This document shows positions 34,620-45,068 of a stretch of 64,000 bases of DNA, in pieces (positions within the stretch are counted from its first letter, which is position 1; each line of letters opens with the position of its first letter). Below the pieces are notes generated by a model. It was not told where the DNA came from. It saw only the letters and a list, made by a program, of their open reading frames with translations, and searched no databases. The translations under genes were made by a program, and so were the position numbers. Source of the DNA: Rhizobiales bacterium YIM 77505 (GTDB lineage: Bacteria; Pseudomonadota; Alphaproteobacteria; Rhizobiales; Beijerinckiaceae); contig JQNH01000001.1 in NCBI GenBank assembly GCA_000745135.1, positions 1,550,001 through 1,614,000 on the forward strand, in the 5' to 3' direction.

Positions 34620-35843
34620 TTAAAGGCTCGAGGGCGCTTCGTCGGCGATTGAGCCTGACGGGTGCGTCGTCCGCCTTCTTTGATCGATCGTCTCGCAGAC
34701 GATGCGGGCCGCGCGCTCGCTTGGCGTCTCGTCGCCGGTCGCCATCAGGGCATCAAGACGCGCGAAGGCTTCGGTCTGCCGCCGCCGTTCCGGCGTATCG
34801 TCGATCAGCGGCAGAAGCGCTCCGGCGAGCTTCTCCGGCGTGCAGTCCCCCTGCAGGAATTCGGGGATGACATTCTCCTCGAGGATCAGGTTGGCGAGGA
34901 CGATGGACGGCACCGTGATCAGGTATTTGAGCTGTTCCTCGAGTTTCGAGACCTTGTAGGCCACGACCAAGGGCACGCCGGCGAGGGCCAGCTCGAGGGT
35001 GACGGTGCCGGAGGCGGCAAGCGCCGCATGCGCGCGGCGGAAGGCGGCATATTTCTCAGCCTCGCCCTGCACGATGCGCGGCTGAACCGGCCAGGTCCGA
35101 ACCGCCGCCGCGATCTCCTCGGCCACATGCGCGACCGCCGGCAGCGTGACGGCGAGAGGCCGCGGCGCCGTCGCCGCGAGCTTCGCCAGGGCACCGCCAA
35201 ACGGTTCCATCAGCCGCGCGATCTCCGAGCGCCGGCTCCCCGGCAGCACCAGGAGCTCCACAGGGCCTTCGCCGAGGGGACGGCGCTCCCCAGGCCCGGG
35301 ACGCAACTGGGCCATCCGCTCGACGAGCGGGTGCCCGACATAGGTGCAGGGCGGTCCGCCGAGCCGCAGGTGGGCGGCCGGTTCGAACGGCTTCACCGCC
35401 AGAACGTGGTCGACATAAGCGCGCATCTTGCGCGCGCGGCCCGGCCGCCAAGCCCACACGGTCGGGCTGACATAGTTGACGATCGGCAGGTCGGGGAGCT
35501 TGCGGCGGACGCGCTTGGCGACCGCATGGGTGAAGTCCGGACTGTCGATGATGACGAGGGCGTCCGGGCGGTGCGTCACCACGGCATCGACGGTGCGGTA
35601 GACCCGCTCGATGAGCGAGGGCAGCCGCTTGAGGACCGGCAAGATGCCCATGACGGCGATGTCGGCGAGGGGGAAGAGGCTGACGAGCCCCTGCCCTGCC
35701 ATGGCATGGCCGCCGACGCCTCCGAACCTCACACCCTCAGGACTAAGGCGCGCCCGGAGCGCCGCCATGAGCTTGGCGCCGAGCTGATCGCCCGATTCCT
35801 CGCCGGCGACGAGCCAGATGGTCAGAGGGCGAGCCGCGCTCAT
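34620..35843 (-). CDS. lpxB: lipid-A-disaccharide synthase
   Basis: A 407-residue GT19 enzyme that joins UDP-diacylglucosamine and lipid X into the lipid A disaccharide at the inner membrane. Family blocks: IWLVAGEESGDQLGAKLM, VRFGGVGGHAMAGQGLVSLF, ALVIIDSPDFTHAVAKRVR, IVNYVSPTVWAWRPGRARKM, LLVLPGSRRSEIARL and AALAASGTVTLELALAGVP. The start at 35843 overlaps the lpxI stop by 4 bases. It is the last gene of the long leftward envelope cluster. Confidence 0.96.
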   Translation of the reverse strand: MSAARPLTIWLVAGEESGDQLGAKLMAALRARLSPEGVRFGGVGGHAMAGQGLVSLFPLADIAVMGILPVLKRLPSLIERVYRTVDAVVTHRPDALVIIDSPDFTHAVAKRVRRKLPDLPIVNYVSPTVWAWRPGRARKMRAYVDHVLAVKPFEPAAHLRLGGPPCTYVGHPLVERMAQLRPGPGERRPLGEGPVELLVLPGSRRSEIARLMEPFGGALAKLAATAPRPLAVTLPAVAHVAEEIAAAVRTWPVQPRIVQGEAEKYAAFRRAHAALAASGTVTLELALAGVPLVVAYKVSKLEEQLKYLITVPSIVLANLILEENVIPEFLQGDCTPEKLAGALLPLIDDTPERRRQTEAFARLDALMATGDETPSERAARIVCETIDQRRRTTHPSGSIADEAPSSL

Positions 35844-36709
35844 GCGGTCCTCTCGACGAGGCCCGTGGGGCCCGCAACACCCACCAGGAAGAGGCCGAGC
35901 CGGTCGGCGAGCGCGAGGGTCTGAGGCTGGTCGAGGATCAGCGTCACTCCGCTGCCGACGGCCACGCCCCGAAGGCCCGCCGCATGGGCCTCCTTCATGG
36001 TGCGAGGTCCGATGGCGGGCAGGTCGACCCGGAGGTCCTGGCCTCTCTTGGCGGTCTTCACGAGCACGCCGCCGGCATGGACCCGCGCGCGGCTCCAGAG
36101 GCGGCGGAAGCCTCGCACGCGGGCCAGCATCCGATCGGTCCCCTCGGGCCCTTCGAGCGCAACGATGCGTTCGCCGGCCACCACCGCCGCCTGTCCCATG
36201 TCGTAGGGTGAAAGGTCCGCGAGCACGGTCGTTCCGATGGTGATGGCGCGAAGGTCCTCTTCGGCCGGCTGCGCCCGGGTGAGGCACCCGGAGCCGGCGA
36301 GGAGTTCGGGGGCAAGATCGATGATCCCGACGACGCGGTGCCCCTCCTGCTCCAGAAGTCCCACGGCGCTGCGCAGGAGCTGATCGTCCCCCTTCTCCAG
36401 CAGCGCCGAGAGCTCGCGGCGGTTGCGGAACGCCGAGAAGGCGCTGAGGAACACGGCAGGGTTCGGCCGCCGCACCGCCCCGGCCAGGATGACCGCCCCC
36501 GGCCGCCAACCTTCGAGGCACCGCAGGATGCGCTTCACGTCGAGGAGGTGGATCACGGCGTCGGCCCGGCGCCGGGTGGGGGGCGCGGCAAAGCCGCGGA
36601 ATGCGAGGATGCGGTGCTCCACGCCCCGTCGCCTCAGGGAATCGGCGAGCAGGAGCGGCAATTGACCCGACCCCGCCAGGATGACGATCGGGCCAGAGAT
36701 CGGCCCCAT
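35840..36709 (-). CDS. lpxI: UDP-2,3-diacylglucosamine pyrophosphatase LpxI
   Basis: The 289-residue product yields lipid X from UDP-2,3-diacylglucosamine. It begins with GPIVILAGSGQLPLLLADSL and has the C-terminal DUF1009 catalytic region with TKRGQDLRVDLPAIGPRTM-like sequence (LVKTAKRGQDLRVDLPAIGP) and EAHAAGLRGVAVGSG. Alphaproteobacteria commonly use LpxI where E. coli uses the unrelated LpxH. I chose the ATG at 36709, which shares one base with the lpxA stop (TGATG); a TTG at 36712 is in frame. Confidence 0.95.
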   Translation of the reverse strand: MGPISGPIVILAGSGQLPLLLADSLRRRGVEHRILAFRGFAAPPTRRRADAVIHLLDVKRILRCLEGWRPGAVILAGAVRRPNPAVFLSAFSAFRNRRELSALLEKGDDQLLRSAVGLLEQEGHRVVGIIDLAPELLAGSGCLTRAQPAEEDLRAITIGTTVLADLSPYDMGQAAVVAGERIVALEGPEGTDRMLARVRGFRRLWSRARVHAGGVLVKTAKRGQDLRVDLPAIGPRTMKEAHAAGLRGVAVGSGVTLILDQPQTLALADRLGLFLVGVAGPTGLVERTA

Positions 36710-37518
36710 CAAGCGGTCCCGACGGCGTCCCGCGGCGTGCAGATGGCCCGATCGCCGCCCTCGCGGATGAAGTCCAGGATCTCGTGCACGATGGGATGTT
36801 TCGCGAACTCCTCGGCCACGTCCTCGACGCGCTCCTTCAGCGTGCCCTCATTGGCGAAGAGGAGCCGATAGGCGCGGCGAAGATCATGGATCTGATCCCG
36901 GGTGAAGCCGCGGCGGCGCAGGCCGATGATGTTGAGGCCGGCAAGATGCGCCCGGTTCCCCAGCGCCATGCCATAAGGAATGATGTCGTTCTCGACGCCG
37001 GACAGGCCGCCGATGAAGGCATGGGCGCCGATGCGCACGAACTGGTGCACGCCCGCCCCCCCGCCGAGGATCACGAAGTCGCCGATCTTGCAATGGCCGG
37101 CGAGCATGACGTTGTTCGACATCACCACATTGTTGCCCACCACGCAGTCATGGGCGACGTGGGAGTTCGCGAGAAACACGCAGCGATCCCCGACCACGGT
37201 GCGGGACGTGCCCTGCACCGTGCCCGGATTCATGGTGACGCCCTCGCGGATGGTGCAGTCGGAACCGATGATGAGCTGCGTCGGCTCGCCGGCGTATTTC
37301 AGATCCTGCGGCGGATTGCCGATCGAGGCGAAGGGGAAGATCCGCGCCCGGGGCCCGATGGTCGTGTGGCCGGCCAGGACCACATGGCTGACGAGCCGCG
37401 ACTCGTCCCCCAGCACCACATGCGGTCCCACGTGGCAGAAGGGGCCGATCTGCACGCCCGCACCGAGCTGCGCGCCGGGCTCGACGATGGCGGTCGGATG
37501 GATGATCGTCGCCGTCAT
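36709..37518 (-). CDS. lpxA: UDP-N-acetylglucosamine O-acyltransferase
   Basis: The 269-residue hexapeptide-repeat enzyme catalyses the first step of lipid A synthesis in the cytosol. Coils of the left-handed helix run from [20 protein letters not shown] to about residue 190, with the catalytic His region [20 protein letters not shown] and [18 protein letters not shown]. The helical C-terminal part ([19 protein letters not shown]) is typical. The start overlaps the fabZ stop by 4 bases. Confidence 0.96.
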   Translation of the reverse strand: MTATIIHPTAIVEPGAQLGAGVQIGPFCHVGPHVVLGDESRLVSHVVLAGHTTIGPRARIFPFASIGNPPQDLKYAGEPTQLIIGSDCTIREGVTMNPGTVQGTSRTVVGDRCVFLANSHVAHDCVVGNNVVMSNNVMLAGHCKIGDFVILGGGAGVHQFVRIGAHAFIGGLSGVENDIIPYGMALGNRAHLAGLNIIGLRRRGFTRDQIHDLRRAYRLLFANEGTLKERVEDVAEEFAKHPIVHEILDFIREGGDRAICTPRDAVGTA

Positions 37519-37979
37519 TCGGCCACCAGCATCGCTCCGACCTCGGCTTCCGCGACCAGCACGCCGCCGACCTTCGCCTCGCCCCTGAACCACCACATGT
37601 TCCGGCGGTTGTTGGTCTTGCGCATGTGGTACTCCACCGTGTCGCCGGGCACGACCGGCTTGCGGAACTTGGCCTTGTCGATGGTCATGAAGAAGACCTG
37701 CTTCGGCCGGGCCTGCTCCGCCAGCTTTGCCGCCACGCAGATGGCCCCGGCAGTCTGCGCCATGCCCTCGATCAGGAGCACGCCCGGGAACACGGGCCGC
37801 GTCGGGAAATGGCCGGTGAACTGCGGCTCGTTCACGGTCACGTTCTTGATGCCGATGCAGCTCTCGTCGCCCTGGATCTCGACGATCCGGTCGACCATCA
37901 GGAAAGGATAGCGGTGCGGAAGAAGATCGAGGATCCGGATGATGTCCGCCGTCTCGAGCTTCGTCGGCGTCTCGCTCAT
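37515..37979 (-). CDS. fabZ: 3-hydroxyacyl-ACP dehydratase
   Basis: The 154-residue hot-dog fold enzyme removes water from 3-hydroxyacyl-ACP in fatty acid synthesis and so competes with LpxA/LpxD for substrate, which explains its place among lpx genes. Motifs: [16 protein letters not shown] (active-site His), [20 protein letters not shown] (active-site Glu) and [20 protein letters not shown]. The ATG at 37979 begins [13 protein letters not shown]. It follows lpxD after 29 bases. Confidence 0.96.
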   Translation of the reverse strand: MSETPTKLETADIIRILDLLPHRYPFLMVDRIVEIQGDESCIGIKNVTVNEPQFTGHFPTRPVFPGVLLIEGMAQTAGAICVAAKLAEQARPKQVFFMTIDKAKFRKPVVPGDTVEYHMRKTNNRRNMWWFRGEAKVGGVLVAEAEVGAMLVAE

Positions 37980-38008
37980 GCTCTTGCTCCGGTGCCCGCA
38001 GGCAACGC

Positions 38009-39079
38009 TTACTCCTGCGAGGGCGTCGGGTCGTCTTTGGCGAGATCGCGCCGCGATGCAAGGTTTTTCAACGTCGTCAGCTCGCGGAACCAGTCGCGGA
38101 CGGGCTTCGCCGGCGTGCCGCCCCAGCGCGCGCCCGCCGGCACGTCGCTGTTGACATTGCTGGAAGCGGCGATCTGCGCGCCCCGGCCGATCCGCACATG
38201 GCCGATGACGCCCACCTGGCCGCCGATGACCACGAAATCCTCGAGGGTGGTCGAACCCGAGATGCCGACCTGGGCGACGATCACGCAGTGGCGCCCGATG
38301 ACCACGTTGTGGCCGATCTGGACCAGGTTGTCGATCTTGGTGCCCTCGCCGATGACGGTGTCGCGGCTCGCGCCCCGGTCGATGGTGGTGTTGGCGCCGA
38401 CCTCCACATCGTCCTGGATGATGACGCGCCCGATCTGCGGCACCTTGCGATGGCCCCCGGGCCCCATGGCGAAGCCGAAGCCGTCCTGGCCGATCCTGAC
38501 GCCGGGATGGAGGATGACGCGGTTGCCGACGAGGGCGTTGAGGAGCGTCACGCCGGAGCCGATGGAGCAGTCCCGGCCGACCTTCACATGAGGCCCCACC
38601 ACCGCCTGCGAGGCGACGATGGTCCCGGACCCGATCTCCGCGAACGGCCCGATCACGGCGCCCGGATCGACCGTCACCCCCTGCTCCAGGCGCGCCGTCG
38701 GATGGACGAAGGAGCCCGGCGAGATGCCGGATGCGCCGAACACCGATGCCGGCCGCAGCGCCGTCGGGTAGAGGCGCGCCAGCGCCTCCGCGAAGGCCTC
38801 GTAGGGCTTCGGCGTGACGAGTGCGATGCAGCCGTCCGGCACACGGTCGGCGAAGCGCGGGGAGACGAGGCAGATCCCCGCCCGCGTGGCGGCGAGCGCC
38901 TCCGCGTACTTCGCGTTGTCCATATAGGCGAGATCGCTCGGACCTGCCGTTTCGAGCGGCGCCGCGCCGGTCACGGTCCTTGCGCCGTCGACGCCTGCGG
39001 GGAGCGGCACCCGCGCGATCGCCGCGATGGCCGCGAGAGACAGCGGCTCGGCACGGGGGAAGAACACGGGTTCGGCCAT
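38009..39079 (-). CDS. lpxD: UDP-3-O-(3-hydroxyacyl)glucosamine N-acyltransferase
   Basis: A 356-residue enzyme for the third step of lipid A synthesis. The N-terminal uridine-binding part ([20 protein letters not shown]) is followed by many hexapeptide coils ([40 protein letters not shown]) with the catalytic His in [21 protein letters not shown] chose the ATG at 39079 ([15 protein letters not shown]) because it matches the family start; an ATG at 39097 is also possible and neither has a strong ribosome site. The bamA stop lies 44 bases upstream. Confidence 0.95.
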   Translation of the reverse strand: MAEPVFFPRAEPLSLAAIAAIARVPLPAGVDGARTVTGAAPLETAGPSDLAYMDNAKYAEALAATRAGICLVSPRFADRVPDGCIALVTPKPYEAFAEALARLYPTALRPASVFGASGISPGSFVHPTARLEQGVTVDPGAVIGPFAEIGSGTIVASQAVVGPHVKVGRDCSIGSGVTLLNALVGNRVILHPGVRIGQDGFGFAMGPGGHRKVPQIGRVIIQDDVEVGANTTIDRGASRDTVIGEGTKIDNLVQIGHNVVIGRHCVIVAQVGISGSTTLEDFVVIGGQVGVIGHVRIGRGAQIAASSNVNSDVPAGARWGGTPAKPVRDWFRELTTLKNLASRRDLAKDDPTPSQE

Positions 39080-39123
39080 GTCGGGTGCCGGTGGCATGGC
39101 CCCGCCCGCAGGCGGAGCCGCGA

Positions 39124-41664
39124 TCAGAACCGCGTGCCGCCCGAGAAGCGGAAGGCCTGGGTGCGGTCCCCGCCGATCTTAACCCCGGTCGCCGGATCAA
39201 TCACGCCCTCATCCTTGGTGAGTGCGAAGGCGTAGTCGAACCGGATCGGCCCGAGCGGCGAGTTCCAGAGGAGGCTCGCGCCCACCGAGGAGCGGATCAT
39301 CGAGCTGTCGCGGATGTTCAGGCACTCCGGGAACACAGTGGCACGTACCGCAGAGCATCCGTTCGGCCCCAGGCCGGAGATTCTGCCGTCGGCGTTCAGG
39401 TCAAAGATGGTCTTGCCCTTGTAGTCGAACAGGGTGCCGGCGTCGGCGAAGACGGCGCCCTTGAGGCCGAGGTCGCGGGGCAGCCCGAAGATGGGGAACT
39501 GGACCTCGAGGGTGCCGCCGAAATAGGTGGTGCCGCCGACGGCGTTGCCGTTCGGATCGCCCGACGAGATGTCGCGCGGGCCGATGCCGGCGGTAGCGAA
39601 GCCGCGCACGAGGCTCGGGCCCAGGAAGAAGTGGTCCACCACCCGCAGATCGTTGCCGCCGAAGCCCATGATGTGACCGCCCTGGACGCGGGCGATGCCG
39701 ACGATGTCCTCCCAGAGCTCGTAGTAGTAGCGGGCCTCGCCGGTGACGCGCAGGAAGCGCGAGTCGCCGCCAAGCCCGGCCACGTCCGGCTTGATCTCGG
39801 CATAGAAGCCGTTCTTGGGGTTCTTGCCGTTGTCGAGCGTGCTGTAGGCGAGCGTGACGCCCACGAGCGAGGTCAGCGTATCGCCCGCCGCTTCCTTGAG
39901 CGCCAAGGACGCCTCGCCGTCATAGGCGCAGTTCGGGTAAAGCGCAGTCTCTCCGGGAGCGCCGGTGGCCCGAGTAAGGGGGTCGGTTGCCGGATTGATC
40001 GCTGTGTATCCCGGCAGCGGCACCGAGCAGTCGTTATAGGGCTGCTTCAAGCTGTTCGGGATCTTGAGCTCGGTCTGGTAGAGCGAATAGCGGAAGGTGA
40101 CGCCGATCTCCTCGGTGATGGGCAGGCCCAGGCGCAGCTGACCGCCCGTGACCCGGCTCTCATAGCGCGAGTACTGGGTCTGATCGCTGAACTTGGAGAA
40201 CAGGTCGATGCCGGCCGCCATCCGGTAGCCGAGGAAGTACGGCTCGGTGAAGGAGAAGTCGATTCCTTGCGTCTTCTGCCCGAGATTGCCGGCGATGCGC
40301 ACGAAGTGGCCGCGGCCGAGGAAGTTCGACTCGCTGACCGAGACCTCTCCGATGAGGCCGTCGGCGGTCGAGTAGCCGCCGGCGATCGAGAAGGCGCCGG
40401 TGGGCTGATCCTCCACGTCGATGTTGACGACGACGCGGTCGGGCGCGGTGCCCGGCTCGTTGGTGATCCGCACCCGCTTGAAGTAGCCGAGGTTGTTCAG
40501 GCGCCGCTCGGCCCGGTCGAGAAGCACCTTGTTGTAGGCGTCACCCTCCCCGAGGTCGAGCTCGCGGCGGATGACATAGTCGCGGGTGCGGGTGTTGCCG
40601 CGGACGTTGATGCGCTCGATATAGACGCGCGGCCCCTCCTCGACGACGTAGCCGATGTTGACCGTGCGGCTCGTCGGATCGCGCTGACCGGTGGGCCGGA
40701 CCTGGGCGAAGGCATAGCCGCGCCGCGCCACCTCGGTGGTCACGTCCTGCAAGGACCTCTCGACCGCCTCGGCGTTGTAGACCTGGCCCGGCTGGGTGCG
40801 AATCTTCCGGCGCAGGTTGTCGGGATCGACGTCGGGCAGCCGCGAATCGAGCTGGACGTCGCCGACCCGGTACTGCTCGCCCTCGTCGACGGTGATGGTG
40901 ATGATCCAGCCGCCCCGGGCCGCATCGAACTGGGCGTCGGTGGAGACGATGCGGAAATCGGCGTAGCCGTTCTTCAGATAATAGCGCCGGATCAACTCCT
41001 GATCGGCGGCGAGCCGGTCCGGATCGTACACGTCGGAGTTCTTGAGGAAGCTCAAGAGGTTCATCTCCGTCGTGGTCATGAGGTCCCGGAGCTTCGAGGA
41101 CGAGAAGGCCCGGTTGCCGACGAAGTTGATCTCCTTGACGCCCGTCTTGTCGCCCTCGTTGATCGTGTAGACCACGTCGATGCGGCCGTTGGGCAGGTCG
41201 ACGACGCGCGGGGTGACCGTCGCATTGCCGCGGCCGGTGCGGCGGTAGATGTCGAGGATGCGCTGGACGTCCGCGTCGACCGTCGCCTGATTATAGGCGC
41301 CCCGCGCCTTGGTCTGGACCTCGGCCTCGAGCGTCGCACGCTCGACCTTGCGGTTGCCCTCGAACACGACGCGGTTGATGACCCGGTTCTCGCTGACCGA
41401 CACCACGACCTGCGAGCCGCGGCGGGCGATTCGCACATCCGAGAACATCCCGGTCTGCAGGAGGTTGCGGCGCGCTTCCTCCAGCGAGCCCGCCCCCGTC
41501 ACATAGGACTGGATGGTCGCGGAATCGACGCGCTGATTGCCCTGAACAACGACCTGCTGCGCCGTGGCGGGTCCTGCGGTCGAGAGCAGCGCCACAAGCG
41601 CCGCGCCTACGACGCTTGCGTTCAGCGCCGATCTCCGCCGGCTCGTCACTGTCGTCGTTTTCAT
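39124..41664 (-). CDS. bamA: outer membrane protein assembly factor BamA
   Basis: The 846-residue product has a signal peptide (residues about 1-36, hydrophobic [16 protein letters not shown], cleavage near ATA-QQ), five POTRA domains up to about residue 430 (first [18 protein letters not shown]) and a 16-strand barrel ending in Phe (FRFSGGTRF), the usual outer membrane signal. The conserved VRGF motif appears as [16 protein letters not shown]. It inserts beta-barrel proteins into the outer membrane. The ATG at 41664 was chosen; the codon before it is TTG. It is 163 bases downstream of rseP. Confidence 0.96.
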   Translation of the reverse strand: MKTTTVTSRRRSALNASVVGAALVALLSTAGPATAQQVVVQGNQRVDSATIQSYVTGAGSLEEARRNLLQTGMFSDVRIARRGSQVVVSVSENRVINRVVFEGNRKVERATLEAEVQTKARGAYNQATVDADVQRILDIYRRTGRGNATVTPRVVDLPNGRIDVVYTINEGDKTGVKEINFVGNRAFSSSKLRDLMTTTEMNLLSFLKNSDVYDPDRLAADQELIRRYYLKNGYADFRIVSTDAQFDAARGGWIITITVDEGEQYRVGDVQLDSRLPDVDPDNLRRKIRTQPGQVYNAEAVERSLQDVTTEVARRGYAFAQVRPTGQRDPTSRTVNIGYVVEEGPRVYIERINVRGNTRTRDYVIRRELDLGEGDAYNKVLLDRAERRLNNLGYFKRVRITNEPGTAPDRVVVNIDVEDQPTGAFSIAGGYSTADGLIGEVSVSESNFLGRGHFVRIAGNLGQKTQGIDFSFTEPYFLGYRMAAGIDLFSKFSDQTQYSRYESRVTGGQLRLGLPITEEIGVTFRYSLYQTELKIPNSLKQPYNDCSVPLPGYTAINPATDPLTRATGAPGETALYPNCAYDGEASLALKEAAGDTLTSLVGVTLAYSTLDNGKNPKNGFYAEIKPDVAGLGGDSRFLRVTGEARYYYELWEDIVGIARVQGGHIMGFGGNDLRVVDHFFLGPSLVRGFATAGIGPRDISSGDPNGNAVGGTTYFGGTLEVQFPIFGLPRDLGLKGAVFADAGTLFDYKGKTIFDLNADGRISGLGPNGCSAVRATVFPECLNIRDSSMIRSSVGASLLWNSPLGPIRFDYAFALTKDEGVIDPATGVKIGGDRTQAFRFSGGTRF

Positions 41665-41826
41665 CAACTGGCCCGTCTCTTTATTTACTGCCGCGAGTTC
41701 ACCCGCAGGTCAGGGGGCAAGAGCCCCTACCTTCCGGTCCTGCAGCGCTTCTACAAAAGTTCGGCGTTCACGCAAACGCCGAGCATCCCCACCGGGGCGG
41801 CATTTTGGCGATGCGTGTCCTTCGTG

Positions 41827-42990
41827 TCACGTCCCCCGCGAAGTGAACGCCGCGCCAAGGTGAACAATATCATTCCATGTGGCGAAGAGCATGAGCATCA
41901 CCACGATGGCAAGGCCGATGCGGAAACCGATCTCCTGGGCGCGGTCGCTCAAGGGGCGGCCGCGCGCCGCCTCGATGGCGTAGAACAGCAGGTGCCCGCC
42001 GTCGAGAAGGGGAATCGGGAACAGGTTGATGAGGCCGATCGACACCGACAGGACGGCCACGAGGCTGATGAGCGCCCCGGCGCCGCCGATATTGGCCACC
42101 TGGCCCGACACCTGCGCGATCCTGATGGGGCCGGAGAGCTGATCGGCCGATTCCCGCCCAACGATGAGGCGGCCGATATAGGTGAAGGTGCGCTCCACCA
42201 CATACCAGGTCTCGAGGGTGCCGAGCCGCAGCGAGTCGAGCAGGCCGTACTGGACGGCCTTCAGGTCCTCGGGCGAGCGCGAGGCCTGCAGCCCGAGAAG
42301 GCCGATGCGCTGCTTGCCGAAGGGCGTTTCCTGCTCCTTGAGGTCCGGCACGGCGGTCAGCGTCATCTGGCGGCCGTCCCGCTCGATGACCACTTCGAGC
42401 GTGTCCTCGGCGCTCGCGCTGACGATGCGCTGCATGTCCGAGAAGCTCCCGATGGAGCGTCCGTTGATCGAGATCACCAGGTCGCCCGGCTTGAAGCCCG
42501 CGCGTTCGGCCGCGCTGCCGGCCTGGACGGCGTCGATCCTGGGGGCCAGGACCTGGCGCCCGTTGACGTAGATGACGGCGCTGAAGATCGCGATGGCGAG
42601 CAGGAAATTGGCGATCGGACCGGCGGCGACGATCGCCGCCCGTCTTGCCACGCTCTTGTGATGGAAGCTGACCGCCCGTTCGGCGGCGCTCATCTGGTTG
42701 AGGGCGTCCGCATCCGGCACGCTCGCCCCATTGATGTCGCCGGCGAATTTCACGTAGCCGCCGAGGGGGACCGCCGAGAGCTTCCAGCGGGTGCCATGGC
42801 GGTCGGTCCAGCCGATCAGCTCCGGTCCGAACCCCACCGAGAAGGCCGTGACGCCGACGCCGCACCAGCGGCCCACCAGGAAATGGCCGAGCTCGTGGAC
42901 GAACACGACGATCGTCAGAACGACCAGGAACGGGATGAGGTAACCGAGCAGGGATCCCGTCCACCCACCCAGCAGACCGAACAACTCCAT
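41827..42990 (-). CDS. rseP: site-2 metalloprotease RseP (M50)
   Basis: The 387-residue inner membrane protease has the zinc motif HELGH in FVHELGHFLVGRWCGV, the GFGPELIGW and VPLGGYVKFAGD regions, one PDZ domain (VQAGSAAERAGFKPGDLVIS) and the C-terminal NLFPIPLLDGGHLL motif that holds the third zinc ligand. It cuts membrane anchors such as anti-sigma factors and spent signal peptides. Its ATG shares one base with the dxr stop (TGATG), so it is translationally coupled. It lies next to bamA, as in most Gram-negative genomes. Confidence 0.96.
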   Translation of the reverse strand: MELFGLLGGWTGSLLGYLIPFLVVLTIVVFVHELGHFLVGRWCGVGVTAFSVGFGPELIGWTDRHGTRWKLSAVPLGGYVKFAGDINGASVPDADALNQMSAAERAVSFHHKSVARRAAIVAAGPIANFLLAIAIFSAVIYVNGRQVLAPRIDAVQAGSAAERAGFKPGDLVISINGRSIGSFSDMQRIVSASAEDTLEVVIERDGRQMTLTAVPDLKEQETPFGKQRIGLLGLQASRSPEDLKAVQYGLLDSLRLGTLETWYVVERTFTYIGRLIVGRESADQLSGPIRIAQVSGQVANIGGAGALISLVAVLSVSIGLINLFPIPLLDGGHLLFYAIEAARGRPLSDRAQEIGFRIGLAIVVMLMLFATWNDIVHLGAAFTSRGT

Positions 42991-44189
42991 CAGGCCGATC
43001 TCCTATCTCTGTGCGGCGGCGACAGCGGCGCCTGCCGCAACCACTCCGCCGTCCGGCGCCGCGTCTCGCTGTCGATCGCCAGCGCCTCTTCGATGGAGGA
43101 CGGCGCGGGCCAGCCTTTCGACGCGCCCCACAGGCAAGCTTCCTCCACCACGGCGGAAATGTCGAGAAACCCGATTCGCCGCTGAAGGAACGCCGCCACC
43201 GCCACCTCGTTCGCGGCATTCAGCACGGTGGGCAAGGCGCCGCCCGCGCGAAGCGCCGCGCGGGCAAGGCCGAGGCAGGGAAAGCGTGTCGCGTCCACGG
43301 GCTCGAAGGTCAACGCACCAATCCTGGCAAGATCGAGACGATCCCCCGCAAGAGCCAGCCTTTCGCCGAGCCCGAGGCAATGCGCGATCGGGATCCTCAT
43401 ATCGGGCAAGGACAGCGCCGCGGTGAGACCGCCATCACGCCACCGGACGAGGCCATGCACGATGGACTGGGGGTGGACGACAACATCGAGCCGATCGTCG
43501 GCAAGACCAAAAAGATGATGAGCCTCAATGAGTTCGAGACCCTTGTTCATGAGGCTCGCCGAATCGACGTTGATCTTCATCCCCATGGCGTAGGTGGGAT
43601 GGGCGGCGGCCTCCTCGGGGGTGGCGTGCGCCATGCGCTCGCGCGGCCAGGTGCGGAAGGGGCCGCCGGAGGCGGTCAGCACCATCGATTCGACGTCGCC
43701 CGCCCGGCCGGCTGCAAGCGCCTGGAGGAGAGCGTTGTGCTCCGAATCCATGGGGAGGATCTGCGCGCCAAGGCGCCTTGCGTCCCGCATGAACGCTTCG
43801 CCGGCGCAGACCAGGGTCTCCTTGTTGGCGAGCGCGATGGTCCGGCCGGCCGTGAGCGCAGCATAAGTGGGGCCGAGGCCCGCGGCGCCGCTGATCGCGG
43901 CAACGACGATGTCGGCCTCACGCTCCGCCGCCTCGCGCAGCGCGGCCGCGCCGGCGCCGGAGGCGATCCCGGTTCCGGCGAGCGCGTCCCGCAGCAATTC
44001 CCCTGCGCCGGGATCGGCAATCGCCGCGAAAGCGGCGCCGACGGCCTTGGCGCAGCAGGCAAGCGCGGCGGCGTCGCTACCGCCTGCCACGGCCACGACG
44101 CGGAAACGGTCGCGATGCTGGGCGACGACGTCGAGGGTGGAGCGCCCGACGGACCCGGTGGCACCGAGAATGGTGACGGTCCGCGTCAC
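42990..44189 (-). CDS. dxr: 1-deoxy-D-xylulose 5-phosphate reductoisomerase
   Basis: The 399-residue enzyme makes 2-C-methylerythritol 4-phosphate with NADPH in the MEP isoprenoid pathway. N-terminal TVTILGATGSVGRSTLDVVA (NADPH), ALANKETLVCAGEAF, ILPMDSEHNALLQAL (metal-binding Asp and Glu) and MGMKINVDSASLMNKGLELI with VVHPQSIVHGLVRW. It starts at a GTG (44189) that overlaps the cdsA stop by 4 bases. Codon usage is like the neighbours. Confidence 0.96.
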   Translation of the reverse strand: MTRTVTILGATGSVGRSTLDVVAQHRDRFRVVAVAGGSDAAALACCAKAVGAAFAAIADPGAGELLRDALAGTGIASGAGAAALREAAEREADIVVAAISGAAGLGPTYAALTAGRTIALANKETLVCAGEAFMRDARRLGAQILPMDSEHNALLQALAAGRAGDVESMVLTASGGPFRTWPRERMAHATPEEAAAHPTYAMGMKINVDSASLMNKGLELIEAHHLFGLADDRLDVVVHPQSIVHGLVRWRDGGLTAALSLPDMRIPIAHCLGLGERLALAGDRLDLARIGALTFEPVDATRFPCLGLARAALRAGGALPTVLNAANEVAVAAFLQRRIGFLDISAVVEEACLWGASKGWPAPSSIEEALAIDSETRRRTAEWLRQAPLSPPHRDRRSA

Positions 44190-45067
44190 GGGACGGCTCC
44201 CGCAGCCGCCCCGGAGGTCTTGTGGGCGATGAGGAAGAGCCCCATCAGCGCCGCGACGGCCCAGAACGCGTCGAGCCGATCCATGACGCCGCCATGGCCG
44301 GGGATCAGATGGCTTGAATCCTTCACCCCGAAACGCCGCTTCCACGCCGATTCGGCAAGGTCGCCGAGCTGCGACAAGGCCGCAGCGGCGGCCGACAAAA
44401 GGCCGACGGCGAAAAGCCCGCCCGGAGGCGTCCAGCCGTAGCGCGCGCCCAGGGCCGCCACCGCCGTCCCCGCCGCCGTCCCCGCGGCGACGCCGCCGCA
44501 GAACCCCGACCAGGTCTTCTTCGGGCTGACCTTCGGCCAGAGCTTCGGGCCGCCGAACCGGCGGCCGACGAAATAGGCGGCGATGTCCGTCGACCACACC
44601 ACGGCCAGCATCCACAGGAAGGCGACAAGACCAAGCCCCGGGTCATCGCGGACGAGGGGAGGAACCACGGCGATGACGGCCGCATAGGCGAAGCCGGCGA
44701 CGGCCCAGACGCGGTCGCCACGGGTTCGGGCGAGAAAGGCGGCGCCGGCGCCGCAGGCGACAAGGAGCAAAGCGAGGGCCAAAGGACCGATCCAGCCCTG
44801 CGTCGCAGCGCCGAGCGCCAACAGGCCTGCGCCGCCCATCGCCGCGAGCGGCAGGCGCGGCGCGGCGCCCGTGACCGTCGTCCATTCGAGCAGAATCGCC
44901 AGGGCGGCCAGAAGCCAGAAGGAGGCGAACAGAACGCCGCCCTGATAGGCGGCCAACAGCGCCGCGAGGCCGAGGACGAGGGCGGAGCCGACCCGTCGGC
45001 TCAGCTCGGAGCGAGTGCGGGAGGAGGAGACGCCTGTGGAGCCGGGCATCTCCTTCGGCTCGGCCAT
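44186..45067 (-). CDS. cdsA: phosphatidate cytidylyltransferase
   Basis: A 293-residue membrane enzyme that makes CDP-diacylglycerol, the precursor of all phospholipids. About eight hydrophobic helices follow a polar N-terminus, and the CTP-transferase signature SAWKRRFGVKDSSHLIPGHG, then GVMDRLDA, is near the C-terminus; WSTDIAAYFVGRRFGGPKLW and SPKKTWSGFCGG are also typical. I chose the ATG at 45067 (MAEPKEMPGSTGV), one base after the uppS stop. Confidence 0.95.
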   Translation of the reverse strand: MAEPKEMPGSTGVSSSRTRSELSRRVGSALVLGLAALLAAYQGGVLFASFWLLAALAILLEWTTVTGAAPRLPLAAMGGAGLLALGAATQGWIGPLALALLLVACGAGAAFLARTRGDRVWAVAGFAYAAVIAVVPPLVRDDPGLGLVAFLWMLAVVWSTDIAAYFVGRRFGGPKLWPKVSPKKTWSGFCGGVAAGTAAGTAVAALGARYGWTPPGGLFAVGLLSAAAAALSQLGDLAESAWKRRFGVKDSSHLIPGHGGVMDRLDAFWAVAALMGLFLIAHKTSGAAAGAVP

Positions 45068-45068
45068 G

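Noticed and set aside
38821-43185. Open frame of over 1400 codons on the plus strand across lpxD, bamA, rseP and dxr
   Set aside because: It runs antisense through four certain genes and through their gaps, is extremely rich in Arg, Gly and Asp, and has no recognisable domain.
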